From NCBI GenBank assembly GCA_022769665.1, contig JALEIR010000028.1, forward strand, positions 1 through 64,000: a stretch of 64,000 nucleotides of DNA. Reading direction: 5' to 3'. The stretch's first letter is position 1, and each line of letters begins with the position of its first letter. The notes under the pieces were generated by a model. That model worked only from the letters and a program-made list of their open reading frames with translations. It was not told the origin of the DNA and did no database searches. This stretch comes from Lachnospiraceae bacterium. Its GTDB lineage: Bacteria; Bacillota; Clostridia; Lachnospirales; Lachnospiraceae. Shown in pieces: positions 8,676 to 17,088 of the stretch. Position numbers and translations under genes: made by a program.

Positions 8676-11492
8676 TTATTCCTCACCCAGCTTCAACGCC
8701 TTGGTCACATTCAATTTAAACAGCAGCGTAATCAGCACCACAAGGCAGACTATCATCACGCCGGCAATCACAAGATACAGCCGCATCATATCCGAGGTCT
8801 CGGTAATCAGCTTCATGGGAAGCACCTGATTCGTAGCCGCATATGCCTGCTGCAGCATGGGCACGAACATCACCGATGTCAGTTTTCCGATGCCGATTCC
8901 TGCAAAGACAGTGAACACGCCGGAAAAAATCTGTTCATTTAACAGCATATGAATCAGTTCTCCCTTGTGCATACCGCAGGCACGGAGTACACCGAAAATC
9001 ATCTCTCTGGACCGGATTGACATAATCCAATAAATCAGATATCCCACCGCACAGAGCAAAATTGTCACCAGAAATCCCATGGTCAGGACGCCGTTGGTGC
9101 CCTGGAGCAGCGGGTCTTCCACCGCCGCTTTCCTGTCATCCGCGCGATTGACATACTTCGCAATACGGACATCTTTTTCCTGAATCCAGTCGTACACATA
9201 CCGGGAATCGTATCCATCCTTCAGGCTGATCCACACTTCATATGGCTTCAATCCCCACTTTTCATACAGGAGATTGTAATGAGTCACCACCAGGTAATTT
9301 TCGTTGGTGGAGGTCGTGCCGTCGGGGTTTAACTCTGTTTCGGTCTTCGCATAGCCGGGCCAATAATCGAAGAAGTCCACGATTTTTCCGGTGATAGCAG
9401 AGGAATTGTCCTTCGCATCAACCTGCACTGTGACGGAATCCCCCACCTCATATCCCAGTATTGTCTGGAAGTTCCTTGAGACCAACAGCCCCCGCTCCGC
9501 CACGGCAAGCTCGTTCAGGTATTCATAGTAGTGCTTCTGGTTCAGTTCTCCCGAAACCCATGTAATCTCGCCGAATTCCTTTGTGTGTATCCCCATCAGC
9601 GATACGTTATACAGACTGCTTCCTTTATCCTTGTGTACAAAAAAAGCTTCCGTGTTATTGATAACCTTGGTATAATTCTCCGCACCCTCCATGGAGGCAT
9701 ATTTAGTAAAATCCGGTTCTATATATACTCCCGTGGCGGCTCCGTTCTCGCTAGCCTGCTGCCTCCAGACTTCACGCAGAACCACATCCGCTCCGTCTAA
9801 ATATTCAGCATTGTCGCTGGCATTTTTCAAAATTGTACGGGCTACCGTTGCGTGGTACATGCCAAGTGCAATCGTCATAATCAGAAACAGCATGATGAAC
9901 TGTTGCTTTCTGCCATTCTTGGCATTTTCCATAAAAGAAGCATAGCTGGCCGGTTTCCAGAACCTTTTGCCCACCATATAAATCAGCTGCACGATATAGG
10001 GTTGGAGTCTCAGAAACAGAAGTCCCATTCCCAGGATGAACAGGGAAGAGCTTATATACAACAGGGGATCCAGTGTCTCCCCCCGAAGGACTGCGTTCCC
10101 CAGCTCAGCGGAATTTTTATGAAAGTTATAATATCCGTAAAGAGATACTCCCAAGAGGATAACGTCCAGACACAGCTTCTCCCAGAGCCTCTTTTTCTTC
10201 AGCGCTTTCTGTTGTTTCAGATTTACGATGGTGACGCGGCTGTGGCGGATGGCGGGAATCGTGATGCTCAGCATCGTAATAAGCATTGCCGCCCCGGCAT
10301 ATATCCAAGTCTGCGGGGTATAAGTAATCTCCAGCGTCCGGCTGCCGTCAAACTCCAGAAAATTGCTGGCGGAACCCAGAATCATACTGAATACCGAACC
10401 CAGTGGGATTCCTACCGCTCCGCCCACCAGAGTCAGAAACAGGCTCTGATAGAGGTACAGCCTGAAGATTTGTCCGCCGGAGCTTCCCCGGCTCTTGATG
10501 ACGGAGATTTCATTCCGCTCCATCTCATACATCTGACCCGAAATCATAAACAGAAACGCTCCCAGCAGAATCAGCACGGGCACCTGCAGGATGACAAGGG
10601 TAGCCCTGATTCGGTCCTGCTTTCTGGTATAGGTCTCCAGTGTCTGCCGGTAATCCGGTTCCTTAATGATGCTGCGGTAAGGACTCTCATCCGTCAGGTA
10701 ATCCGTTCTCTCCATCAGATGTTTTACCTGCGGCGCCGTGATGTCACTGTACTCAAACAGGTAATGGTACTGACAGGTGACGGAAAATTTGCCGGCGTTT
10801 TCGCCGGTAAACATACGCCGGAACAGTTCCTCGTTCATCAGGCAGACATTCGTCATGTCTTCCGGCGATTCCTGCCAGTAATCGTCAAGACGCTGCGACT
10901 GACCGTACACTCCCTTCACATAAAGGCGGATTTCATTGCCGTCCGCATCCTTCATATTTTTAAAGATAAGGGTTTCTCCCACCAGGAGATTCATCTTCAC
11001 CATGGCTGCCTCGCTGACCACCACTTCAATGCTTCCGTCCTCCGTCAGTCCGGTATCGGAATACATTTCCCCGCTTAAAATCTCTGCGTGGGCGGGAAGA
11101 TTGGAGCGCATCGCCAGACGAAGCGATAAGCCCTTGATGACCTCCCTTCCCATAGCAGAGGAAACCTCCGATGGGGCCAGAAGATAATACCGGATAGATT
11201 CCTCCTCCGTCACGCCGAAATCAGCGCTCATATTTGCAAACAGGTTCTCCGCGCGGCTGATGGAACCGCCGCCCTCATCATTCTTTGACTGTATCACCAA
11301 AGATACCTTCGTCGGCCATTTCCCCTCCACCGATAAATAGTCTCGAAACTCATCCTGAAGCATCCTGTCGTAGGCTGCCGTCTGATACAGGGGAAAGCTG
11401 ACCACCGTGGCAATCAGCAGAATGCTTCCCAGAAGCAGGCAGCAGTTCATCCATTTTTTATGCCTCAGTTTTTGTAGCATCAATCTAAGCAT
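8676..11492 (-). CDS. FtsX/MacB-type ABC permease, large form
   Basis: A 938-residue membrane protein. One transmembrane helix near residues 17-37 is followed by an extracytoplasmic domain of about 270 residues; a first FtsX block spans about 305-420 (ILGAFLFMISGQMYEMERNE, then VGGAVGIPLGSVFSMILG), further helices lie near 440-550, a second large extracytoplasmic domain follows, and a second FtsX block closes the protein (about 815-938, GYLIYWIMSIRSREMIFGVL). Two FtsX blocks in one chain mean that a single polypeptide can form the complete permease. Its first 13 bp overlap the adaptor gene, indicating translational coupling. The partners are two ATPases and two adaptor lipoproteins in the same operon. 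Confidence 0.9.
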   Translation of the reverse strand: MLRLMLQKLRHKKWMNCCLLLGSILLIATVVSFPLYQTAAYDRMLQDEFRDYLSVEGKWPTKVSLVIQSKNDEGGGSISRAENLFANMSADFGVTEEESIRYYLLAPSEVSSAMGREVIKGLSLRLAMRSNLPAHAEILSGEMYSDTGLTEDGSIEVVVSEAAMVKMNLLVGETLIFKNMKDADGNEIRLYVKGVYGQSQRLDDYWQESPEDMTNVCLMNEELFRRMFTGENAGKFSVTCQYHYLFEYSDITAPQVKHLMERTDYLTDESPYRSIIKEPDYRQTLETYTRKQDRIRATLVILQVPVLILLGAFLFMISGQMYEMERNEISVIKSRGSSGGQIFRLYLYQSLFLTLVGGAVGIPLGSVFSMILGSASNFLEFDGSRTLEITYTPQTWIYAGAAMLITMLSITIPAIRHSRVTIVNLKQQKALKKKRLWEKLCLDVILLGVSLYGYYNFHKNSAELGNAVLRGETLDPLLYISSSLFILGMGLLFLRLQPYIVQLIYMVGKRFWKPASYASFMENAKNGRKQQFIMLFLIMTIALGMYHATVARTILKNASDNAEYLDGADVVLREVWRQQASENGAATGVYIEPDFTKYASMEGAENYTKVINNTEAFFVHKDKGSSLYNVSLMGIHTKEFGEITWVSGELNQKHYYEYLNELAVAERGLLVSRNFQTILGYEVGDSVTVQVDAKDNSSAITGKIVDFFDYWPGYAKTETELNPDGTTSTNENYLVVTHYNLLYEKWGLKPYEVWISLKDGYDSRYVYDWIQEKDVRIAKYVNRADDRKAAVEDPLLQGTNGVLTMGFLVTILLCAVGYLIYWIMSIRSREMIFGVLRACGMHKGELIHMLLNEQIFSGVFTVFAGIGIGKLTSVMFVPMLQQAYAATNQVLPMKLITETSDMMRLYLVIAGVMIVCLVVLITLLFKLNVTKALKLGEE

Positions 11493-13699
11493 AATTCCAT
11501 TCCTTCCGTGAGACCCTCCATCGCCCAGTAATTATCTCCGTCCGCACCTCCGGCCAGAAAACTCCTGTACTGTATCTCACCAGTTTCAAGCTTCACCTTC
11601 ACATAACAGTTTTTTCCTATTACAGCCACAGCTTCCTTCGGCACCAGAAGCACATCCTCCATGACACGAACCTCCGCTGTCACCTGAAACGAGTAGACGG
11701 AGGCATACCTTTCTTCTTCCGCTTCTGCCATGGCGGCGAAATCCTCCTGCGACAACTTTACCAGCACCTTTCCCTCGTACATGGACGCCGACAGGGACAT
11801 TGCCCCTGCGGTCACAACCTTACCCTCGACCAGATGAGATACCTGATTTTTGTCCTTGTATTTCACCGTCACTGTACTGCCATAGGCAAGCTGGTTATCC
11901 TTGTTCTCCACGTTCAGATACATCACCTGCTGGTCGGAAATCAGGCACACACCCATATCCGGAGACAGAATCTCGTTCTCCGTTAATTCATAATAATATG
12001 AGCGTCTTATGATGCCGTCCCTCGGCGCAACAATCTGCGTCGTCGCCGCGTCGGCCTTCATGTCTGCCAGCAACTCCTCCAGTTCCTTGATTGTCTCCTG
12101 TTTTGCAGCGATGAGTTTCTTGTTTTCCTCCTCGTTACCCTCTTCAATCAAATCCTGCAGCCTCTCCTTCTCTCTCCGAAGCTGCATCTCCTTACGATCT
12201 ATCTCCGCCTGATCCGGCACCACGCGGATTTCGGCCAGCACATCTCCCTTCTTCACCGCCTGCTGGGCATGAAACAGGCTTTTCACCAGATAGCAGGTGC
12301 CGTACTTTACCGGATTGGTAACCCACTCCGTATAAGGGTAGAGCAGCGTGCCTGTCGTGCTGACCTCGGTACACAATCTTCCTCTGGTCACCTTTACGGT
12401 CTCTCCGCCCGCCGTCACAGCTTTCTGGGTACGTACCCTGTCACCCTCCTCAATGCCGGAGACAATCTCCGTGTACATGCTGTCGCTCATCCCAACTTCT
12501 ACCTTGGTATAAACGTAAGCATCCCCTTCCATCACATAGGCATAATAGTCCTTTCCTTCCTTCACCAGTGCATCGCTTGGAATCGTGACCACATTTTCCC
12601 GCGTCTTGTTCTTTACCACAATCACGGCGTAATCCCCCAGCTTTAAGTCCTGCGTGTCCCCCACAGGATAAAAGACGCCGTAAACCGTACCGCCGTTTTC
12701 CTCCTTTTTCTTCTCATATTCCTCCGCCGTCTCTATCGGCATATACTCCACTTCATAGCGCTTTCCGCCTACAATGGCATAAACCTCCTCGGCGTTCTGG
12801 TATGCGTACTTTGTGAGATACTGGCTGCGAATCTCAAGCCTGGAGGGATCACACACCGCTGCCAGCGGCATCCCGCTGGGCGCCTGGTCTCCCTGACGCA
12901 GCAGATCGCCGTAATAGCTGTTTCCTGCGCCTACCCCCGCCACATAGCCGTCCATGCCGGAGCTCAGGGTTCCCCTCTTTCTGTCTTCCTTCACCCGCTC
13001 CAGACAAAGAAGGGCATACTCCCGATCCAGCTCATACAGTTCCGTTCTCTCCTTCAGAGCCTCATCCAGCTCCAGAATCGTCTGACAGACCTGATGATAA
13101 CGGCTGTCGAAATCCCTATACCCATAGGGCTTGTTGTACCACTGGTCATATGCAGGATTCCTTGTCTGCTCTCCTGTCAACGCATCCGTCAAAAACTCCT
13201 CAGGCTTTTCCTTCTCCAGAGTCTGCAGAACCTTCGCATACCCCTGCTGATCCGCCAGCGCCTTTTCCCGAGATTTCCTGTCCTGCTCCAGAAATTCCCG
13301 ATAGTCTTCGTCCATCGCGGCGATGCTCTTTTCCATGCTCTCAATCTGATCGTCAAAGGCTTTATAATCCGAATGCAGCAGAGCGTCGCCCTTTTTCACC
13401 TGTTCGCCGGGAAGCGCCCCATATCGGTCAAAAACAAAGGACCCGTTCAGCTGATATTCCTCTACATAAGGACAGACCTGTGCATAAAAAGTCTGCGCAT
13501 CATACAGGTTCCTTCTTGCTGCAGTCTCATAGGACTGCGACACACCCACGGGCTCTAAAAGCTCCACATCCTCCGGTTTCCACTGCGCCGCCTCCTGTCT
13601 CTGTCCGCAGCCTGTTCCGGTCAAAACCACGCAGGCAAGGACAAGGCACAACCGTTTTTTTACGCCTGCCAGGCGCTGTCTTTCTCTCCTCACCGTCAT
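11480..13699 (-). CDS. Tandem-fused membrane-fusion (adaptor) lipoprotein
   Basis: A 739-residue lipoprotein (lipobox-like TGTGC, about residue 31). It contains two HlyD/AcrA-type adaptor modules in one chain. Module 1 (about 75-430) has a barrel-sandwich hybrid, a coiled coil at about 110-240 and beta-barrel segments ending VRTQKAVTAGGETVKV. Module 2 (about 435-739) repeats the plan: lipoyl-like TTGTLLYPYTEWVTNP, a coiled coil at about 505-560 rich in Lys/Glu, a second lipoyl half TTQIVAPRDGIIRRSYYY and a barrel ending VPKEAVAVIGKNCYVKV. Usual family length is 350-450 residues. It overlaps the upstream adaptor by ATGA and the permease by 13 bp. It probably forms an extracytoplasmic funnel on the exporter; in a Gram-positive cell this would only span the wall zone. 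Confidence 0.85.
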   Translation of the reverse strand: MTVRRERQRLAGVKKRLCLVLACVVLTGTGCGQRQEAAQWKPEDVELLEPVGVSQSYETAARRNLYDAQTFYAQVCPYVEEYQLNGSFVFDRYGALPGEQVKKGDALLHSDYKAFDDQIESMEKSIAAMDEDYREFLEQDRKSREKALADQQGYAKVLQTLEKEKPEEFLTDALTGEQTRNPAYDQWYNKPYGYRDFDSRYHQVCQTILELDEALKERTELYELDREYALLCLERVKEDRKRGTLSSGMDGYVAGVGAGNSYYGDLLRQGDQAPSGMPLAAVCDPSRLEIRSQYLTKYAYQNAEEVYAIVGGKRYEVEYMPIETAEEYEKKKEENGGTVYGVFYPVGDTQDLKLGDYAVIVVKNKTRENVVTIPSDALVKEGKDYYAYVMEGDAYVYTKVEVGMSDSMYTEIVSGIEEGDRVRTQKAVTAGGETVKVTRGRLCTEVSTTGTLLYPYTEWVTNPVKYGTCYLVKSLFHAQQAVKKGDVLAEIRVVPDQAEIDRKEMQLRREKERLQDLIEEGNEEENKKLIAAKQETIKELEELLADMKADAATTQIVAPRDGIIRRSYYYELTENEILSPDMGVCLISDQQVMYLNVENKDNQLAYGSTVTVKYKDKNQVSHLVEGKVVTAGAMSLSASMYEGKVLVKLSQEDFAAMAEAEEERYASVYSFQVTAEVRVMEDVLLVPKEAVAVIGKNCYVKVKLETGEIQYRSFLAGGADGDNYWAMEGLTEGMELCLD

Positions 13700-14793
13700 T
13701 TTAAGATAACCTTTTCCCCTTCCGCCAGACCACTCAGAATCTCCACCAGACTGTCACCAAACAGCCCCGTCTCCACCCATCTGGCCTCCCGCACGTCGCC
13801 CTCGCCCAACACATACACATAATGTTTTTCTCCGGCGTTTTTTATCGCACCGACCGGCAGTGTCAACACATTCTGCCTGCTGTCCTCCACCACTGTGATT
13901 GTCCCGGAAGTACCAACCTCCGTAGCCCTTTCCTCCGGTCCATCATAGACCTCGAAAAGCTGGGTATCACCCCACTCATCCATCCTATAGGGCAGAAGCA
14001 GATATTGACCGGCACCGTTTCCGAAACTGATGGTCATAGACACCGTCTCCCCCTCGTGAAAATACTGCGCCATCTCCGGCTCTTTTGCTTCAAACAGACT
14101 CTCAGAGGTATCCATCACCGTCATAATTGTCTCGCCCAACTGAGAGGTAGATCCTACCGGGAAATCCTTCATATCGTAAATCACGCCATCCATCGCCGCA
14201 TAAATCCGGCTGTCCCGATAATCCTTCTCCAGCTGTTCCAATTCCTCCCGATCCGCTGCAAGCGCGTCGCTGTAATCCTCCCTCTGGTAACGGCTGTTCT
14301 GTTGAAGCGCCTCAATCCGCTTATTCAGCTCCTCCTCGCTTCCCCCGTACCCGTAAAGATAATTAACCCAGAACCCTGAAATTTTAATTTCTTCGTTGGC
14401 ATCCACATATTCCAAAAGCAGTTCGTTCTTAGCAATCCGGTACTCCAAATCCTCGATTCTGCGCTTCAAGTCCTGGCTGGACAGTTCCGCAAGAAGCTGA
14501 CCCTTCTTTACAGTGTCTCCCTCCTCCACGTAAACCTGATCCACGATTCTGCCGCCCAGAGGAAACTTCACCTCCTGCTCCTGAACCTGTCTGTATTTGC
14601 AGGTAATCTTTTTTGTCTTCACCACATCCCCGATTTCCGCCAAAGCAAACTCGTAGGAACCCCCGCTGTCCTCCTGCTCTATCACAACGACGTCTTCCGG
14701 TTCCTCCTGCCGTCCGCAACCGCACAGCAAAAGGGCGGATACGATGCATACACTCATTCTTTTCAGTCGGACGCCGCTTTTTTGCATCCACAT
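13696..14793 (-). CDS. Membrane-fusion (adaptor) lipoprotein of ABC exporter
   Basis: A 365-residue HlyD/AcrA-type adaptor. I place the start at 14793 because GGAGGAGG precedes it; the open frame continues to 14913 but that part covers the promoter and its repeats. The signal ends in ALLLCGCG with a lipidated Cys. A lipoyl half (KKGQLLAELSSQDL), a short coiled coil (about 120-190), the second lipoyl half (IYAAMDGVIYDMKDFPVG) and a beta-barrel ending VLTLPVGAIKNAGEKHYVYV follow. First gene of the five-gene exporter operon, joined to the next by an ATGA overlap. Having one single and one tandem adaptor gives three adaptor modules per operon, so the assembled ring may be heteromeric. Confidence 0.88.
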   Translation of the reverse strand: MWMQKSGVRLKRMSVCIVSALLLCGCGRQEEPEDVVVIEQEDSGGSYEFALAEIGDVVKTKKITCKYRQVQEQEVKFPLGGRIVDQVYVEEGDTVKKGQLLAELSSQDLKRRIEDLEYRIAKNELLLEYVDANEEIKISGFWVNYLYGYGGSEEELNKRIEALQQNSRYQREDYSDALAADREELEQLEKDYRDSRIYAAMDGVIYDMKDFPVGSTSQLGETIMTVMDTSESLFEAKEPEMAQYFHEGETVSMTISFGNGAGQYLLLPYRMDEWGDTQLFEVYDGPEERATEVGTSGTITVVEDSRQNVLTLPVGAIKNAGEKHYVYVLGEGDVREARWVETGLFGDSLVEILSGLAEGEKVILK

Positions 14794-14820
14794 GATACCC
14801 TTGCCTCCTCCATCGTACAC

Positions 14821-14896
14821 ATTATAGTTACATTGTATATCATATATCGCTGTCCGCTCTCTAATCCTTGCGTTCCTTCCCCCAATCCTTGCGTTC
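14821..14896 (-). promoter_or_regulatory. Exporter operon promoter with 21-bp-period direct repeat
   Basis: On minus, -10 TATAAT is at 14821-14826 and the -35 position (14844-14849, CGATAT) is poor. Upstream, the 13-bp word AATCCTTGCGTTC (plus-strand reading) occurs at 14863-14875 and again, identical, at 14884-14896: a perfect direct repeat with 21-bp period, two helical turns. A weak -35 with such a repeat next to it indicates activation by a dimeric regulator, for example LytTR- or AraC-type. No regulator gene is adjacent. Confidence 0.65.
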
Positions 14897-14988
14897 TTTT
14901 CCCCGACGGACAAAAGAACACAGTGTGCACGCAGAGTGCATGAAGTAAAACGATTTATCTGCTCCGGCCGCCTTCGCGACCGATTCTT

Positions 14989-15909
14989 TTACGGCCGACG
15001 TCCTCCCGGAAGAGCTGTCTGCCGATATTTTTGCAAAAGTTCTTCAATCCTCCTACGGATGAAATCCCTTTGGTCCTCCTTTACAAGATAATACAGATAC
15101 GCGTCATATGCATAGCTCTGGGGCATTCCTCTGCCGGCGATTTTAAAATTAACAAAACCTTTGTCAATATAGCTTCCAATCTCCTCGTTGGAGATAAACG
15201 CCGGGCGCTTCATGCACTCTTCAAAGCCTTTCTGCTGGTTGGAATTGGGACAGCGAAAAAGAGCTCCCACGTCAAACTCCAGTTGCGCCCTGGACTGCTG
15301 TGCATAATGCTGGGCACGAAGCGGGCATCCCGGAGAGCAGACCTCATTCACCAAAATCTCCACTCTGTCCGCCCATGGTTCAATTGCCTCCAGTGTCTTT
15401 GCGTCATGGTTCAGGTCATAATCCAACACCACAAGAAAATAATCCTTCTGAAGTTCCGCAAGAACCCCATCCGTCTCATTAATCCGCTTTGTGGTGGAGG
15501 AGATTAATTTGAAGCCCGGGTATTCCCGCCTGATATATTCCTCCAGTGCCGGAACGTTCACCAGAACCTGATTCATTCCGTTGTCCGCCATGCGCATAAT
15601 CAGATTACAATAGGTATCATAGACATGCTTTTCTTCCAGCACAGAGTTTGTCCAGGTAAACCGCACAGGCACACCCTTACTGTTGTATAGCTTCAGGGTC
15701 GCCTCAATATCTCTCTTTCCCGCAATTCCCATCACCACTCTGCCGCCGTTCCAAATGGCTCCCGGAAAGGTGCCGTAGACCGAGCCAATCCGATAACCAT
15801 CCCGAAAGCAGTTCGGATACTCCTTCATCAGAGCAATGACTGCCGCGTTTAACTGCCTGAAATAGCAGAAACCCGGCAGATGCCAGTAAACAGTTTTCTT
15901 TGCCATCAT
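14989..15909 (-). CDS. U32-like (UbiU/UbiV-related) TIM-barrel protein, paralogue 1
   Basis: A 306-residue soluble protein. I recognise peptidase-U32-superfamily features rather than a characterised enzyme: barrel-strand segments such as QVLVNVPALEEYIRREYP, the motif EILVNEVCSPGCPLR and the C-terminal GFVNFKIAGRG, which corresponds to the KIEGR motif of U32 proteins. Cysteines are at 15, 34, 101, 191, 195, 220 and 232. Four of them (101 in YCN, 191 and 195 in C-x3-C, 220) align with cysteines in the next paralogue, an arrangement that could bind an Fe-S cluster as in UbiU/UbiV. It follows the paralogue after 12 bp. Function unknown: candidates are RNA or cofactor hydroxylation, or peptidase-like chemistry. 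A second ATG three bases on (15906) is an equally good start. Confidence 0.75.
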   Translation of the reverse strand: MMAKKTVYWHLPGFCYFRQLNAAVIALMKEYPNCFRDGYRIGSVYGTFPGAIWNGGRVVMGIAGKRDIEATLKLYNSKGVPVRFTWTNSVLEEKHVYDTYCNLIMRMADNGMNQVLVNVPALEEYIRREYPGFKLISSTTKRINETDGVLAELQKDYFLVVLDYDLNHDAKTLEAIEPWADRVEILVNEVCSPGCPLRAQHYAQQSRAQLEFDVGALFRCPNSNQQKGFEECMKRPAFISNEEIGSYIDKGFVNFKIAGRGMPQSYAYDAYLYYLVKEDQRDFIRRRIEELLQKYRQTALPGGRRP

Positions 15910-15921
15910 TTCTCTCCTTCC

Positions 15922-16872
15922 TTAGGGCCATCTGCCCGGTCTGGGTCTCATCAGGCTAATCACATGACTGCTCTCCAGACTGTTTAGCAGTGTTGTCATA
16001 GCGTCCACTCTGTACTCCGGGCGAATCAGATAATGGCAGTAAAGCTCCATCACATAAAAGAAATTTGCCGTCCTGCCCTCAAGCTTAAAATTATGAAAGC
16101 CCATGGGCACATACTTTTCCCAGATATCATCCGGGGATACATAGGTGCTGTAGCCCTGGATTGTATGGAACTCGTTGTGTTCTCCGTATTCGCAGCTCCA
16201 GGGCTCTAAGGGAATCTGCCTATTCGGAGGAAGCTTCCGATTCTTCAGCATAATTTTCTGATTTTTCGCTACGTTTTCGTAATGCTTTTTCCGTCTGGGA
16301 CAATCAGGTGTGCATACAGCGTTTACCAGAATCTCGCAACGCCCCTTGTCCTCAATCCTTTCCAGCGCCTCAAAATTATTGTTGAAATTATAATCCAGAA
16401 CCACCAGATTGTAATCCCGGCGCAGTTCTTCGTTCACTGCATCTATATCCCGGATTTCCTTGCAGGTGGAGCTGTTGATCTTAAATCTCGGATAATTCTT
16501 CCTCACATACTCCTCCAGCAGGGGAGAGACCAGAAGTACTTCGTTCATCCCGTTGTCTGCTGCTTTCATGCAGAAATTGCAGTAGGGATCCTTTAAGTCC
16601 TCCGCTGTCAGAAACATGTTGGTGTAGGTGTAACGAACGGGCACGCCCTTGGCATTGAAGCTCCTTACCACATTTTCCACAAATCCCGCATCGCACTGGT
16701 CGCTGAAGGAGGGTCTTCCGCCATTCCAGAGAGAGGTGGGAAACTCTCCGAAAAACGATGCAATCTTAACTCCCTCCCTGAAATACTGAGGTCTTTTCTC
16801 CAGCATAGACAATATCGTCATATTCAGGGGATAATTCTGTCTGAGACCCGGCAGGTGAAATTTGACTTCCAT
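15922..16872 (-). CDS. U32-like (UbiU/UbiV-related) TIM-barrel protein, paralogue 2
   Basis: A 316-residue soluble protein, paralogous to the gene that follows it: compare FFGEFPTSLWNGGRPSF with VYGTFPGAIWNGGRVVM, EILVNAVCTPDCPRR with EILVNEVCSPGCPLR, and GFHNFKLEGRT with GFVNFKIAGRG. Shared cysteines are 98 (YCN), 187 and 191 (C-x3-C) and 227; five others (60, 101, 137, 179, 279) are private. The pair resembles the UbiU-UbiV habit of working as a heterodimer of two related Fe-S proteins, which is an analogy and not a demonstrated function. It stands alone after the transport operon's terminator, so the promoter should be within 16873-17000 (a TATGAT-like element occurs near 16955). Confidence 0.75.
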   Translation of the reverse strand: MEVKFHLPGLRQNYPLNMTILSMLEKRPQYFREGVKIASFFGEFPTSLWNGGRPSFSDQCDAGFVENVVRSFNAKGVPVRYTYTNMFLTAEDLKDPYCNFCMKAADNGMNEVLLVSPLLEEYVRKNYPRFKINSSTCKEIRDIDAVNEELRRDYNLVVLDYNFNNNFEALERIEDKGRCEILVNAVCTPDCPRRKKHYENVAKNQKIMLKNRKLPPNRQIPLEPWSCEYGEHNEFHTIQGYSTYVSPDDIWEKYVPMGFHNFKLEGRTANFFYVMELYCHYLIRPEYRVDAMTTLLNSLESSHVISLMRPRPGRWP

Positions 16873-17010
16873 CTTCTATTCTTCCTTTCATGGGTATCTG
16901 CTTTTCTCTTGAGAATCTGAAGAGACTTTTACATATTGAAACAACTGTGCATATCATATCATAATAACGGAAATATTTTCATAGAAACCGCAAAGTTTGA
17001 GCTGATATTG

Positions 17011-17042
17011 AAAAAGGGATGGTGCCCGGAAAACACCACCCC
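17011..17042 (-). terminator. Terminator of the nine-gene transport operon
   Basis: On minus, GGGGTGGTG pairs with CACCATCCC around a 9-base loop and is followed by TTTTT. It lies about 47 bp after the stop of the solute-binding protein gene, the last gene of the operon. Confidence 0.85.
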
Positions 17043-17088
17043 TAAATCTGTTAATTGTTACAATCCGGTGTGTATCACACCTGCGTGA

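Noticed and set aside
14794-14913. 40-residue N-terminal extension of the first adaptor protein
   Set aside because: The segment is encoded by the promoter and the 21-bp-period repeat (seen as NARI twice); the lipoprotein signal begins at the downstream ATG with GGAGGAGG.
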